The position numbers were made by a program, and so were the translations under genes. A DNA stretch of 64,000 nt from Kryptolebias marmoratus (Eukaryota; Chordata; Actinopteri; Cyprinodontiformes; Rivulidae): positions 16,093,499 through 16,157,498 of the forward strand of contig NC_051443.1 of the NCBI RefSeq assembly GCF_001649575.2. The letters run 5' to 3'. Positions 1-12,636 of the stretch are shown one piece after another. A model generated the notes under the pieces. That model was not told where the DNA came from, did no database searches, and saw only the letters and a list, made by a program, of their open reading frames with translations. Each line of letters begins with the position of its first letter. The stretch's first letter is position 1.

Positions 1-3000
1 AGAAAATGAGCACTTCGAGAACTCCACAAATTACAGCCAGCTGAACGCTTCATGGCGTAAACATTTCACTTTTATTAAAACTCTGAGAGCTCCAGGAGAA
101 GATGGTCAAGGACGTAAAGGATCTGTGATGGAAACACTATTTGTAGCATTGTGAAAAAACTAAAAATAAACAGCAAAACTGTAAGATGGCTTTCGGTTTA
201 CTGCTGGGATGGGATCTTGACAATATACGTACCATTTTACAATAAGGATACCCTTATAAACGGCTGATAATGAAACTTAATAAACCATTAACAAGTAGTG
301 ATTTTGCATTAGTTAAAAAAGGACAACGCAGACTCATCTTTGCCCAAATAGTGATCTCGCTTCAGAGTATTAAAGCTGATTTAGAAATGCTTTATGAAGT
401 GTTTTCAAACTCAGGAATAACGTATTCATAATGCATTCATAAACCCTTTATAAAAAGGTACCTTTACTGTAAACGTGGTCCAAAAAACCCCCCAAATATT
501 ACAAAGTGTTTTGCATCACTAACTACAATGAACAAAGACTGATCACCAAAGAGAAAACCTATCAAATAATTCCATTATTGTGAATTCTGTTTAATTTCTA
601 AATATTTTCTACCAAAACTACATTGCAAAAAAGCAAGATGTTGCATCAGTGCAGCGGACACCCAAGTCTTTATTACTGAGCTTTTATGTCTTATTTTTGA
701 TGACTGAGAGTGCTGGCCATCTTTTATTTTCTAAAAGCAGAAACAGCTAATTATTCACTGAAAGGGACAAACAAGGAACTTCTCCTGTTGTTTTTTTTTA
801 ACCAGGAAAAGTGGCATCTGATTCAGGCTGCACGATACATGCAGGTAAAATTACAGCTAAATCATTTCAAATGCAATTAAAAAAAAAACTGTAGAAAAAG
901 CAATTAATTCTGTTTTTAATCAGTCTCAATAGAAAAACCAGGACTCTGCGTGTCGGTCAGGTAACAAAAGTCAGGAAAGGTTTCCAGCAGTTCTAACTCT
1001 AATGATACCTTTAGTCACTGGAATTAGAGAAGAGGTTTTAACAGTTTTTGTCCTACAGTGTCCGTTTCATTGAATTAATAATTAATACACAGCTGACTGG
1101 AAAAACAGAAGCCTCTCTCCTTTTTAAAGCTTTAAAACGACAACATATGGGATGTTTAGCTCTCCAGCTTTGTTTCACCGAATTCTTTTGACTGCATCAA
1201 ATTATTTTATTCAATCAATCGCCACCACTGTTTTTGGACAAGAAATAATGAACGATATTACGGTACTTAGGTTAGTGATGACACCCGATGAGCTGATGGG
1301 ATTGATAAGAGAGAACAGCGGGGGACGTGATGGTTAAAAGCAACGAAAGAAAAAATAGAAGATTTAAAACCATTTCAATTCACCAAATCACCTCAGTCAA
1401 ATAACAGTGTTTATGAAGAAAAAGGGTAACTTTAGGAAGCCAGAGGTGTAAAAGTTAAAAAACTTAAAAGTTTAATCTGGTTTAATCTGGATCAGACAGA
1501 GGCAAACTACTGCTGTTATATTTAATATCGCCGCAATCCATTACACCACAGCTTAAATGTCATGCTAATAGATTTTTTCTGCATTTGCCTCTACTAATTT
1601 ATTCGTTTCTGTGTAGTATAAATATCTATTTTTTAATAAAATCAGATATTTAAGAAAAAATACGAACAGAAGAATTAAAGAATTTTAAGTCTTTGTCGGG
1701 TTAAATAGTTTGTGGATTTAAGGGAATAACAGATGTGAAAGGTGCATGTCAGGAGGAAAACACTGCTCCAATCAACCCCGCAGACACATTTATCTTTTCA
1801 CATTCCTCATTGGTACTTGTAGGCAGGCAGAGCTCTTAAAAAAAGGAAAGAAAGGAAACAAAATATTATCACATCCTGTAAGCAGCACAGGAAATTAGCA
1901 GTGACCTTCATCCATTGTTGCTGCATCTCAATAATATACAGACAGACCGGAACACAGGTTGGTAAAAACAATGTGCGAGGTTATCAAGACCGAAATGATC
2001 AGTCTTTATGTTGCTAAAGGGAATTCTCTTGACAGATGAGGATCAGAGTGCACAATTAAAAATGATCTGTGTTTGGAGTTTCAAGTCAAGAATGGTGGAC
2101 GATGCTCCGTCCTGAACTAATCAATATCACAATTTGTCTTTTTGATTTTTTAGGTACTGCTCCCACAACTCATTCAAGCCTTTACCTGGCTTTCTTGGGC
2201 ATGTTTATCATGTGAATATCTCAAGGAATAACATGTTAATAAGGCATTCACCTCTTTGATAAACTGGAGTATTTAAGCTCCTACCAGACAGGCATTTTGC
2301 ATTAAAAGGACAGCATCCTGAGGTTTCTGCGTCACGTCTTAATTGCCCCCTCGGTGCTTTTTCCGTAGCATATTGGTGGTCAGACCTATTAACATATGTA
2401 TGCATCACTTTCCACATGGCACAAGTCTGAACTGCTGCAGCTGAATTAATGGACAGGCATGCACCGGAGCAGTGGGTTCATTTGGCTGCTAATCAGCTAT
2501 GAAAATAATCTGATAGATCGCATTGTTAGATAAATAAATAAACAGCAGAACTGTTCGAACTAGACTCCTGCATGATTTCACCTATGATTAAAAACAGCAA
2601 CGGCTAGAATAAAGAAAGACTGATTAAGCTATTGTTATGCATTTTATGGCAAGAAAATGCTTTAATTGATTTTTTTTTTTAAATGTCACATCAGCAGTTG
2701 TATCCAATCTTGCTGAATCGTTTCCTCTGTCCAGGAATTTCTCAGGAAAAATCAAAGCTTCAACACAGTTCAAGTTACTTTAATTTGTATAAAGCACAGA
2801 AAATGTTTAATTATTTTCACACTGCGGTAAGGCAATGATGCTGCCTTTAAAATTTATGCAAATGTAGCAATCTGCATCTCTCTTCAAAACAACTGTGAAT
2901 TAAACTAGTATATAACAGGAAAAAAGAAAAAAACTACGTAGATTTTTGTTTAAACTCAGTAGACCTTTGGACCGTCACTGTTAAGGGTGACCTCTGATTA

Positions 3001-4251
3001 GCCGGTCAGGGAAAACAGGCCAAATATAATCACAGCTGAAATGGTTGAGCCAAAAAAAAAAAAAAAAAGGAGCAAAAGCGCTGGTCCAGTAGCAAAACTA
3101 AAGCTCTTTTCCCAGAGCACATTTATGGTGGCACTAATGTGTGTCGCCATCCTGTTTATAAGACACGGAGGTGGAACGGGGGCTGAAGTGCCTGAGCTGA
3201 CAACCACAGAGCCAACTGGCTTGAATGCGTTGTGCTGGAAGTGCTGCTCTTACCAACGCTGCGTGAAAATGCCTTTTTCCTACTAGGGCTACATGTGGCT
3301 GACATATTTGTGGAAAAGCATGGAGGGGTGAAGCAAGGGGAGCCTCTTTTTTGTGCCAGCATCCCCGCAGAGAGCTGCCTCCAACACAGTCCGATGGGTG
3401 GATGTTCTGCTCTTAACAGAACATGTGGCAGGCAAGAGGACGGTAGGTTATTGTAGACGGTGATCAAGTCATGCAAACAGACATTAAAACTGTGAAATAA
3501 TAACAGCGATGTGATAACATTTTACTGAAGAAGAAACTATTCTAAAGAAATCCCTTTTATATCCTCATGTTACATCATCAGACCCCATTTGTCCCACCAA
3601 CAAAGACTGTGTTGTTCTTGAACGCTGTTTTGTCTTTTCAAAAAACATAATGCTATGTTTTTTTTAATAATGTTATACATTCAATAATGAATGCCTTGCG
3701 TATCAATCCTCTGGTATGACTGAATTATTAAAAAATATTACAATACAGACAGCTTCCGTTGCCTTCATTGTTGAGTTTCTGAGCTCAAGGCTGAACTGTA
3801 GACAGACTGAACTTACCTCAGCATCTCGTCAGAGCCAGTATTTGCTTTTTAACACTATAGGGTAGCCCATGCTGGTAATAATATAAACTTTGAACCTGGG
3901 CGTACGTGTGTGTCAATGTCACACTCAAGAGCCTTATTTGTTACCAGTGATGGGGAAGACTAAAGGAAAAGGAAAAGAAGAAGTAGCACATCTTTTGTGA
4001 CAAATGACAGCAAGAATGGAGAGGAACAGGCTTCACTCTGCGCAAGCGCACTAACAGTCTGAGATGACGAGTACCAAATGTTACCTGTCGTTTATGAGAC
4101 AGGTGTATCCACTTACTTAACTATTAATATTTATAATTAAAAAAATAAACCACCTGTAGTTGGTGAGGAGGTGTGAATTAAAGTGAAAGTAGCCCTGCTG
4201 GCATTGAGTTATTTTTAGAGCCGACAGTGTTAGCTGTTTTTCCTAACTTAC
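1..4251 (-). other. ric1: Presumed intron 1 of ric1 (no coding exon recognised)
   Basis: This AT-rich stretch follows the ric1 exon 1 donor in the direction of transcription. I searched the minus strand for the next conserved ric1 exon and did not find it, so intron 1 probably runs past the left edge. Short open frames around 3.0-3.5 kb overlap on both strands and resemble no family I know. A donor-like string at about 3808-3813 on the minus strand lacks a convincing partner acceptor. Poly-A/T runs and scattered AATAAA strings are present, but nothing else can be supported. Confidence 0.6.
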
Positions 4252-4392
4252 CCGACTGAACCAGATGCTGAGCTGTGTCTCTGACAGCAGGGCGAAGTAG
4301 AACCTCTGGGAGCTGGGCTGGATGTGGAAGGGCTCCTCTGCGCTCCTCAGCGGACAAAGCAGCCTCCGGGGCCAGCCGGTTAGAAAATACAT
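4252..4392 (-). CDS. ric1: ric1 first coding exon (RAB6A GEF complex partner 1), partial gene
   Basis: The exon encodes 47 residues starting [15 protein letters not shown] and ending LSIWFSR, followed by a consensus GTAAGT donor (4251-4246). From memory the human RIC1 N-terminus (MYFLSGWPKRLLCPL, then LSIWYSR) matches closely in sequence, length and phase 0 end. RIC1 is a large WD40-repeat protein of roughly 1,400 residues that, with RGP1, acts as guanine-nucleotide exchange factor for RAB6A on Golgi membranes and supports retrograde endosome-to-Golgi traffic and collagen secretion. Only this exon is inside the window; the remainder lies beyond base 1. The start is the first ATG of the conserved N-terminus. 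The gene is divergent from exosc2. Identity rests on one exon, but the match is distinctive. Confidence 0.88.
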
Positions 4393-4975
4393 GACGGCGA
4401 ACTCCCTTCTCCTCCTCGACACTCCAAACAGTGCCCGAGCCTCCTCGAGTAGTTTTGCGCTTTTAATCCAGGTGACTCATGAGCGGTTCTTTCTGCTGGG
4501 AAAACAACAACTGGGACATGAGCCCGGGTTTGGGCACAGCTCAGGTTATCAACCCGCAGATGCCGTAAAGAGAGACTGGAGCAGCTCGACGACGCTACGC
4601 GGCTAGCCGTGGGCTAGCATCGGTTTTACAACTTAAGCTAATGAGCGGTTCGAGGGAGCACAGAGAGTCACCGAAAACAAACTAACAAAATAAAAAAAGC
4701 AACCGAGATCCGAAGCGTGACCACAAAACAGCGAGCGGCGACTGACAAAGGAGGTCGGTTAGCTCTCGCTCCCGGTGCCGTGTCAGTTTTTTCGGTGTTT
4801 CTTAACGGCTACGCGTTCAGTATTCACTCCTCTGAACCTCACCGAAGCCATTTTTACAAGTCTATCAGACTTAACGCTGATTGGCCAGAACGGACGTGTT
4901 GACATCTGACGTCACCGCTCTGTTATGTGAAACGTTGCGACGAAGGCAACGTGGCTCGATGCTGCCCCCTAGTGG
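4393..4975 (-). promoter_or_regulatory. ric1: ric1 promoter and 5' UTR region with CRE and inverted CCAAT box
   Basis: The region upstream of the ric1 ATG is locally rich in CpG. A full palindromic CRE (TGACGTCA) lies at 4907-4914. An ATTGG at 4880-4884 reads CCAAT on the ric1 strand, about 23 bp from the CRE. This pairing is common in TATA-less housekeeping promoters. A GCCCCCTAGTGG string at about 4964-4975 resembles a CTCF site. The transcription start is inferred, not visible. Confidence 0.55.
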
Positions 4976-5939
4976 TTAGAGGAAATCAGTCCACAAACCT
5001 TTCTTCTATTCGTATTAACTTTAAAATACTGTACAATGTTTGTGTAAGCAGAACTAACAAATGACACATTTGTTTTAGATGTATGGTTAAAAAATGAAAT
5101 AAAGACAAACAGAAAGAGGCTTTTATGTTGAACCTTAGTCTGGGGTCAAAGTACTTGTTAAAACTGCTTGACTAATAAACATTCTTTTAATCCACTGTGG
5201 CAAAACTACATTTTTATTAAGTTAAGTCTGGGTTGAGATGGTCAGAACATTAGCCAGAGCCAGAGTCCAGCTGTGAAAGTCCTCACATAATTGAGAAAAA
5301 GCGATACAACCAAGAACAGATGTATTGTTTCTGTTTCAGAATCAAAGAACGTACAGCCAAAAGGGGGCAATGTTAAACTACAGTCAGAGAAAATCTTTTA
5401 ATTATTTGTTTAATCCACATCAGTTTTTTACAGTCCACAATAGAGAAATCTTGTTAATAGTGAATTCTCCACTTCACTATCTCTGCTGCCTCATGCATGC
5501 TGATAGGACTGAATCAAAGTAAAGGTTTGGTGCAGTCCACTGGCTTTCTTGGCAAGAAAACATTTTACAAACTAGCATTTTATAATGACAAATTCACTGG
5601 AATGTATCAGACAGGAATTAAATGGCTTTGTTTGGGTTGCAGGCAGCTAGATCTAAATCTGAATTTGACATTACTGGATCAAAATATAAATGATGAGTTG
5701 AATTGCACTCATATTAACTGGACTGAGCTTGACTGCGAGTTCAGTCCAATGGATTTGCTGGATTTGCTTTAGACACGTTTTCCTTTTTCGTATTGCTTCT
5801 TGTTATGAAATGGTGAAATGGTAAAAATAAATAAAGTGAACTAAAGTGATTTTATTTTAACTGAGTTCAATTTGAACAGAAAGTAAAAAAAGAAAGTAAA
5901 TAAATTATTTAAAATGAGTGATAAATAAAACACTTGATC
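4976..5939. other. Intergenic spacer between ric1 and exosc2, no gene seen
   Basis: AT-rich sequence with short open frames, including a 91-residue frame at 5497-5772 on the plus strand. That frame has no recognisable domain, splice context or family resemblance. I see no RNA gene. The right part (about 5800-5935) is low-complexity A/T. Confidence 0.5.
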
Positions 5940-6224
5940 GTGTCATGTCCCCTCCGGACCTCAAGGGGGCGGCAGCACATCGCTCACTTCGATAAACGCC
6001 ATTAAGGAAGTAGAAGAAGAAGAAGGTGTGTTGCCTAGCATGGTCCGTTACTGCTACATTTATTTTACACTTCGTACGTCTTGTTAAGGCGGGCGTTTTT
6101 AAAACCGCTGTTTTAATTTCATGGATAGTAAACTTTCAGGATTATTATCGTCATCCTTCGGTATCTTGCGGTTTGAAAGTGAAGCTGCCGTAAACGGAAG
6201 ACAAGAAGAAGAAACAGAAGCGGC
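5940..6224 (+). promoter_or_regulatory. exosc2: exosc2 promoter and 5' UTR
   Basis: Composition changes abruptly from A/T-rich to CpG-containing sequence near 5950. CCTCAAGGGGGCGGCAGC at 5958-5975 looks like a CTCF or GC-box site. An ETS-like ACGGAAG lies at about 6194-6200, shortly before the ATG. No TATA box is apparent, in keeping with a housekeeping promoter. The transcription start is not determined. Confidence 0.5.
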
Positions 6225-9200
6225 ATGGCTGTGGACATGAGATTACCCACTGTTAAGTCTCCGCCGGTTTCTGTCTTAGACAGAAAGGACTTGGTCGTGC
6301 CCGGGGATGTTATTACCTCAGACACTGGTTTCATGAGGTGAGTGCTGTGTTTACTGAGGAATCACCTGTACGAGACAAGAACATCAGGAGAGTTACTTAT
6401 GAAATAACTACTTTAAATGAGCAAAAACAAAAGCTAGGCATGTATAGTAATCTTGTTTGAAACTTTTATGCAGACGTATTAATAAATCTGTACAATGTTT
6501 TTACACAGAGGTCATGGGACGTATGTTGATGAAGACAAGCTGACAGCTTCAGTGGCTGGAAAGGTGCAGAGGGTGGACAAACTAATATGCGTCAGGCCAC
6601 TTAAGACTAGGTGAATCATTTACCTGAGACTCCTAAAATGATTAAAAACTGGCCAACGTTCAGAATATGCTTGGTTTACAGCATGCACATGCAATGTTGT
6701 GTTGTTGCAGATTTAACGGGGAGGTTGGAGACGTTGTAGTTGGCAGAATCACAGAGGTGAGGGATCGTGTCTCCTCTTTTCTTTCAGCTGTTCCATTTTC
6801 AGCGAGTCATCCTCCTCCATCTAACTCTGTCTTCTGCTTCTTCTGTCCTCCCTCTATCCACCTCCATGTCCTCTCTAACTTCACCGTGTTTGCTCTGCAT
6901 AAATAACAAGTTGTTGTCATTTCAGCAGGAATGTTCACAACAATCATTATTTTGTGTAGGTGCAACAGAAACGATGGAAGGTTGAGACCAACTCCAGACT
7001 GGACTCTGTCCTCTTGTTGTCCTCTGTCAATCTGCCTGGAGGAGAGCTGGTGAGATGATGGGAGTGAAAGCCATGTTTGTCAGAGGTTTTCATATTAAAG
7101 TGTTTGCTGAACTATTTGATTTGAACTTTTAGAGAAGGAGATCAGCAGAAGATGAGCTCACCATGAGAGAGTACCTTCATGAGGGCGACCTCATCAGTGT
7201 AAGACAGATTTTTCTTAATAATCTCTAATTTGCTGCTTCATGTTTTTTTATTTATTTATTCCCAATTATAATGACTGGGGTGGATTTTTTCTGTGGATTT
7301 TAGGCAGAGGTGCAGTCGGTTTTCTCAGATGGAGCCCTTTCACTTCACACTCGTAGTTTAAAATATGGAAAAGTAAGTTACGGTACATAATGAAACTTAG
7401 TAATGTGATAGAATGCAACTAATTTATGATATTTGACATCTTAGACACAATGCTGCTAATTTTACACCTTTATGTATTTAATTTTATGCTTCTAATTTGT
7501 AAAATTGTATTTTATTTCTACAAAAATTGATTAAAATTTTATTATGTTTTTTTATGAACAATTTTCTTGTACCTAATCTGTTTCTGCTCTGTCTGACTAT
7601 TAGTTGGGTCAAGGGGTGCTGGTCCAGCTTTCACCTTCTTTGATCAAGAGGCAGAAAACACATTTCCACAACCTACCATGTGGGGCATCCATCATTCTTG
7701 GCAATAATGGCTTTGTGTGGTTGTATCCAACACCAGGACAACAGGAGGAGGAAGCTGGGGGCTTTTACACCAGTCTGGAGGTAGAATTTGAACCATGCAG
7801 AGAAGTGGTTCATAAACTATGTTAGTCTTATTTTCTTGAACATGTGCGAACTTTAGAATAAAGAAGATATTCTTGTGGAATAATACCAGTTTGTTTTATT
7901 AGAGAAAAATTAAAACCACAACAAAAGAGAAGTACTACATGCATCATGGGAAGTCCCTCAGCAGTTCAGCTGCTGGACTCAAAAGGCTTTTAGCCGAAAT
8001 TTGAAAGTAGAGAGAGGCCGGACCTACACGACATTAAGGTTACAAAGAGCTGATGGGCTTCCTCCAATTCTACTTTTGTAAACGTTATTTTTTACAGTTT
8101 ACACTGTAAACTTTACAATTTATTTGAGCACATTACAGAAGGACAACCATCGGTTCTTCGTGGACTTTATGGTACAGGGTCACTTGTAGTTAAGCCATTA
8201 AAAAAAAAGTTTCTGCTTGAAATAAAACATCTGAATGATTCTTACAACAGAAAAGTTCTTTGATATGACAAACGAAGATTTGACTATTAGGTCTTAATTC
8301 CCTGCTCCACTTGCAAAGAAAATCTGCCATTAAACATCGCTTCTTTAACCCACTTTGTTTTTTAACCAAAGTCGGGTTTGAACCCAGCAGAGCGTCTCTG
8401 TAGCAGCATAAAAATCACACTGCATCGCTACCTACTCCTTACTCAGACTGGTTGAGTTTGAAGGATTTTTCCTGTAAGAATTGAGGAAACCTCCAACATG
8501 ATGTTAACATAAGGCTGTTTTTCTTATCAAAAGTCATTTAAACAACAAATAGGTCTGAATGTACATTTAAATGGCTTTTCCTTTTTGAAAAATGATGTAT
8601 GTGAAGCATCCTTGGGTCCCGTGACGGCACCATATAAACTAAAGTTACTATCATAGGTTTATGAGAAAAATCAAGGAGTTGAATACATTTTAAGATGAAT
8701 TGGATGCATAAAATATGATTTTTAAAAAAGTCAGAGAAATGTGATTTATGTTAACTGAAGTAATCCAGTAAGAAAAAGCAGATATACATAGAAGTATTGT
8801 ATATATTTATCAATCCAGGTATGATTCTTTAATCTTCAGTTGTTTCTGCATGTTGATCTTAAATCACTCAAAGTGAAGCTGACTTCTGATGTTTCTGCAG
8901 AATCTGATTTAATCAAAAATGTGTGTGTGTTGAAAAATATATAGAGTCGTGACAGTGTTGTTCTATATTTAAGGTTGTATTGACCTAATTTTAAAGTCTG
9001 TTAAGGACTGGATGGTTTGTATGTCCTTATACTGTAAATGAAACTTAGAACTGAGAGGATTATTTATTTTAACCATGATTGAATGACATTTTCACTGCTT
9101 GCACAGAAGCTGAAGTGAAGTCGTTTCCCTGTTTGTCTCTTGTCTCTGCCCTCTCAGCCTGTTAGCCTGTCAGATCGAGAGGTGATTTCACGGCTGAGAA

Positions 9201-9856
9201 ACTGCCTGCTGGCGTTGGCTGCGCACAAAATGCTGCTGTACGACACAAGCGTTCTCTATTGCTACGAATCATCGCTCCAGCACCAGGTGAGGGTTGCTGA
9301 CGATGCTCTGAAGTGTCATTTATTCAGACTCAAACTTTTATTTTTTTAACTAATACAAATGGTTGAGAAATACCAACAAATGTGGTGAAACTGGAAACAA
9401 GGTGAACTTTTTCTGTTGTTCATTGCACCACCTGGTGGCCAAATTGAGAATTTTTACTGCCATTATGAACTTTGAATCTTTCAGATTTTCTTGGATGTTT
9501 GAAAAGGCAAGTTTAATGCATTAATCTCTCAAGTAGGGTACATATGATTTAATACCTACTTCTTACAAATGCTGCACCTAATAACGTGCTTTAGCTTAGC
9601 TGCATTTTGTTAAAATGTTTCCACGAAGTTTTCCTCTTTGGGAACCAGCTTAGCTAACAGTCCAAGCCACATTCAGTGTCTCCTATTTATTTATTTACCT
9701 TCATGAAAGCATTTGCACTAAATCTGTTTTTCCTCTACAAGTGTCTGCTTTATTGTTTTTTCTCTCTTTCCGTAGGTCAAGGATGTCTTGAAACCAGAAG
9801 TGATGGAGGAGATTGTGATGTTGACACAACAGAAGCTGTTGGAACAAGAAAGTTAA
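6225..9856 (+). CDS. exosc2: Exosome complex component RRP4 (EXOSC2)
   Basis: Nine coding exons join in frame: 6225-6337, 6509-6610, 6711-6756, 6960-7049, 7133-7198, 7304-7372, 7604-7780, 9158-9286 and 9776-9856. They total 873 nt, giving 290 residues against 293 in human. All introns are GT-AG. The protein begins MAVDMRLP, like human EXOSC2, so the first ATG is used; a second in-frame Met is residue 5. An N-terminal segment (LVVPGD, DTGFMRGHGTY) precedes the S1 domain (about 80-160, EVGDVVVGRITEVQQKRWKV) and a KH domain with conserved GNNGFVWLYP (about 200-210). EXOSC2 is one of three S1/KH cap subunits on the hexameric exosome ring, helping RNA entry for 3'-5' decay and rRNA processing in nucleus and cytoplasm. 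The largest intron, 7781-9157, holds nothing I recognise. No broken or missing domain was seen. Confidence 0.97.
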
Positions 9857-10041
9857 AAATCTCTTCAAGTATTACCTAAAGATGTAACAGGTTTCCTGCT
9901 ATTTCTTCTTTTTTCAAATGTTTCTAATTGTGACAGCAAAGTGCTCAGTTGTTGTTTTATATCAGACAGAACTGATCCATCTGACCAGTTAATGTAACAC
10001 TTTTTCTAATATGTGCTAAACAACACATTTATATTGTCTGA

Positions 10042-10047
10042 AATAAA
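10042..10047 (+). terminator. exosc2: exosc2 polyadenylation signal
   Basis: AATAAA lies 186 nt after the exosc2 stop codon and is followed by a T-rich, GT-containing element (about 10058-10075). This gives a short 3' UTR of about 0.2 kb. The cleavage position is inferred. Confidence 0.75.
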
Positions 10048-10439
10048 TTTTCTGAGATTTCTGTGCTTCTTTTTTCACAAAATCTTAGTCACGTGCTCTA
10101 TGAAACAATTAAGATGGGGGAAAAACTACCTTTTTATTAAACCAAAGGATTCTTTTAATGGGGGTTTAGGATATAAAACAAACACCAAATGAGATGAAAC
10201 CTATGAGAAAGAAAAATGTCTGTTAGATTGTATGCTTTGGTGATTAAGAAATGTTTTACCGTTGCAAATTTCAACATTCTAGAGGTTTTGGACCGCGACT
10301 CTGAAATTTCTGTCACCAAAGGTTTGCGTCCCGGTGTGGGAAGTGGCGAGCAGATCTGCTGCAGAGGATTTGAGGTTCAGGGATGAGATGTAAGGATGAA
10401 GGAGAATGAAAACGTTCTGACAGATCTGAGATTTAAATG

Positions 10440-10720
10440 AAAGTCAGGACAGCTGAATAGAGGTTAGACTGATGTGTTGCCAGAGTTTGTTGTAGGTGAG
10501 AACTCCAGCAGAAGGACTTCTTTTGGAGCTTTGCTTGGTACCACAAAACAAAACTGCTGCAGTTCTCCAGGCGGGAGGTTATGAAGGCATGTATGAACAG
10601 AATCGGAAAGTGATGGCTGAAATCTTGAAGTGTTTTTGAGATAAAAAAAGACATTGGTGATGCATTTAATGTTTGACTCAAAGGAGAGAAAGAAATCCAA
10701 AATTTCGTCAATGTTGCCAT
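10440..10720 (-). mobile_element. Degenerate non-LTR retrotransposon fragment (reverse-transcriptase C-terminal part)
   Basis: On the minus strand, pieces in two frames read FFYLKNTSRFQPSLSDS and then HAFITSRLENCSSFVLW. This resembles the L2/Rex-like LINE reverse-transcriptase stretch that typically reads FHLRNI...LSxxD...HAFITSRLDYCNxLL. The match needs a frameshift, and the frames carry stops outside this section, so it is an inactive remnant. Family assignment is from memory of the motif only. Confidence 0.6.
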
Positions 10721-11335
10721 ATAATGAGCATTTTCAGCTGTTTATGGCAGGTTGCTCTAACATATAATCAAACAACACATGTCTTTAATTACTTTTTGAA
10801 TTAAAGCATTTTTTGTCAAAATCACATTCTTAATAGTCAGAATTAGTGCCTAGTAGTAAAAATTATATTACTAAGAATAAATTAGGAATAACTAATCCTG
10901 AACTTTTTAACTTATATGGTTAATATAATTAGGAGAAACTCATTTTATTTACTTAACATGTAGCCATAGTTCCTTGCCTGTTTTGTGTTAAAATTGTATC
11001 CCACCAAGTTCTTAATGGGTGTTTGAAATATTTATATATTTGTTGTTGCTGGTCCTTATTCCAATTGCTGATGACTGAAGTAGCTTTTTAACTATAATCA
11101 TAATATGAGTACTGGATGTTCACAATGACATTTTTGCAAGTTTGAATGTTTTTTTTAGTTATTTTGAACATCTCTGGACTGTTATTTTAAATATATAGGA
11201 GGAAGTGAGTTTTGGAGAGCTTGCTGTGTAGTTTTTTGGGGCCACAACCAGGAGCCGAGTTTCACTTTTTTTTGACTTTTAGTAGGTTTGTTTAAATTCG
11301 GCCTTTGATTGGCCAGCAGGCACTGCACCTATTAG
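10721..11335. other. Intergenic spacer between exosc2 and abl1, no gene seen
   Basis: AT-rich sequence with no open frame of note, no recognisable repeat and no RNA gene. Composition rises in GC only after about 11,300. Confidence 0.5.
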
Positions 11336-11339
11336 AGCC

Positions 11340-11977
11340 AGGAGCAGCAGATTCAGGTGGTGTCCCTGCAAAATCTCTGCACCCGTCTCCCTTCCCGTGT
11401 ACTAGCCCACGCACGCACGCACGTGACGTCACGCGTCGCCCCACCCACATATTTCTGTAAACCACCTTGCGTATGGAAGTGTGGCGGCCTCGGGCGACTC
11501 GGCCAAAGTTTACCGCTCCGCTTTTTTCACGGGAAAGCGACGGGCGGGAGCGCCGGACGGCGGGCCGGGCGACGGAGAGCTCGGCTGCCGTGAGCGGAGG
11601 AGACGGTCGGCCCCGGCGGAGTTTCCTCAACAACTTCTTCTTCTTCGCCTCCTTGATTTAAAGCCTCTCTCTCTCTCTCGCTGCTCCGGGTTCCACAGGG
11701 GGGGGAGCTCAACGCGAACCAGGGGGAAGAGAGAGAGGAGAAAAAAAAGTGGACACGGAAGTTTAAGACGAACTTCGGGCGAGCAAAATGTGAAAGTATG
11801 GTCTTCGTCCACGTTTGTTGGGAGACGTTTTAGCGCAGTCGTTGGAGGTTGTTCAGCGGCGAGCCAACGGTTGACCGCCCGACGTTCAGAGGCTGCATAC
11901 CGCCAGCGTCCATGGCTGTCTTCATCGTTAGCTGGAGGTCGCCGGCTAACCAGCAACTTAAATGGGTTTGCAGTCGT
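11340..11977 (+). promoter_or_regulatory. abl1: CpG island and putative non-coding first exon of abl1
   Basis: This is the strongest CpG-dense block in the window. It contains ACGTGACGTCACGCG at about 11420-11434, with an embedded CRE-type TGACGTCA. Downstream, GTAAGT at 11978 is a consensus donor, so 11977 could end a 5' non-coding exon. A partner acceptor with a good pyrimidine tract ends at 13135, before the exon carrying the type-1b ATG; another lies at 12660. Open frames on both strands across the island, including 166 residues at 11481-11981, look like products of GC-rich composition. The link to abl1 is inference from position and strand. Confidence 0.55.
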
Positions 11978-12559
11978 GTAAGTTTCACACACACACACGT
12001 CTTCAAAAAAGAGCAATGCAAGTTTAAATCAAGTCGGTCCTTTCCGGGCTTTTTTGTCCAAGGTATGAAACAAATGAAGCAAACAAACAAACATTTGGGC
12101 TTTCAGGCTCTTCTGAAAAGCACAAATCTGAATTTCTAAACAGAGTCTGCTTCTCACAACTATTGATTAAAAAAATAGTTATTTCCAGTTGTATCACCTT
12201 GTATAGCTTAACAAATTGTTAAACACTTGTAAAAAGTGCAGACTGTTTCATTATGCTGCTTAATCTATGTGCAAAATATCATATACATATATAAATAATC
12301 AGCTCATTCCTCAAGCATACAGTTTTACACAGCAATTATTGTGAACCTTGTAGTTTAGACCTCATTAGGAGTATTCTATTTATCACAAAATAGAGATAAT
12401 AAACCTGTAGAAAAACTGACTATAAAATCTTTGCACTTAAGCTACCCCAAAACCAACCAAATAATTAGAAAATTTACTGTGGAAGTTGTGCGATTGTTGT
12501 GTAGGGTTAAGAGCATGATGCTCTGCTATAAAGTTCAATAAACTTTTTATATGATGATA

Positions 12560-12562
<3 letters not shown>

Positions 12563-12606
<44 letters not shown>

Positions 12607-12636
12607 ATATGTATGTATGTATATGTGTATGTATTT
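12563..12636. repeat. (AT)n/(GTAT)n microsatellite
   Basis: About 38 bases of alternating TA run into GTGTATATGTATGTATG-type repeats. It lies in the presumed abl1 leader intron, about 25 bp before a strong acceptor-like tract ending at 12660. Confidence 0.95.

Noticed and set aside
3041..3476. Overlapping open frames including one with a polylysine stretch
   Set aside because: The lysines come from a poly-A run; no conservation or splice evidence. Could be tested as a non-coding exon, but unsupported.
5497..5772. 91-residue plus-strand open frame
   Set aside because: No domain, no splice or promoter context, Asn/Leu-rich composition expected from AT-rich DNA.
11481..11981. 166-residue open frame in the CpG island
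   Set aside because: Open frames exist on both strands across this GC-rich block, Arg/Ser/Gly-rich without domain; better explained as abl1 leader composition.
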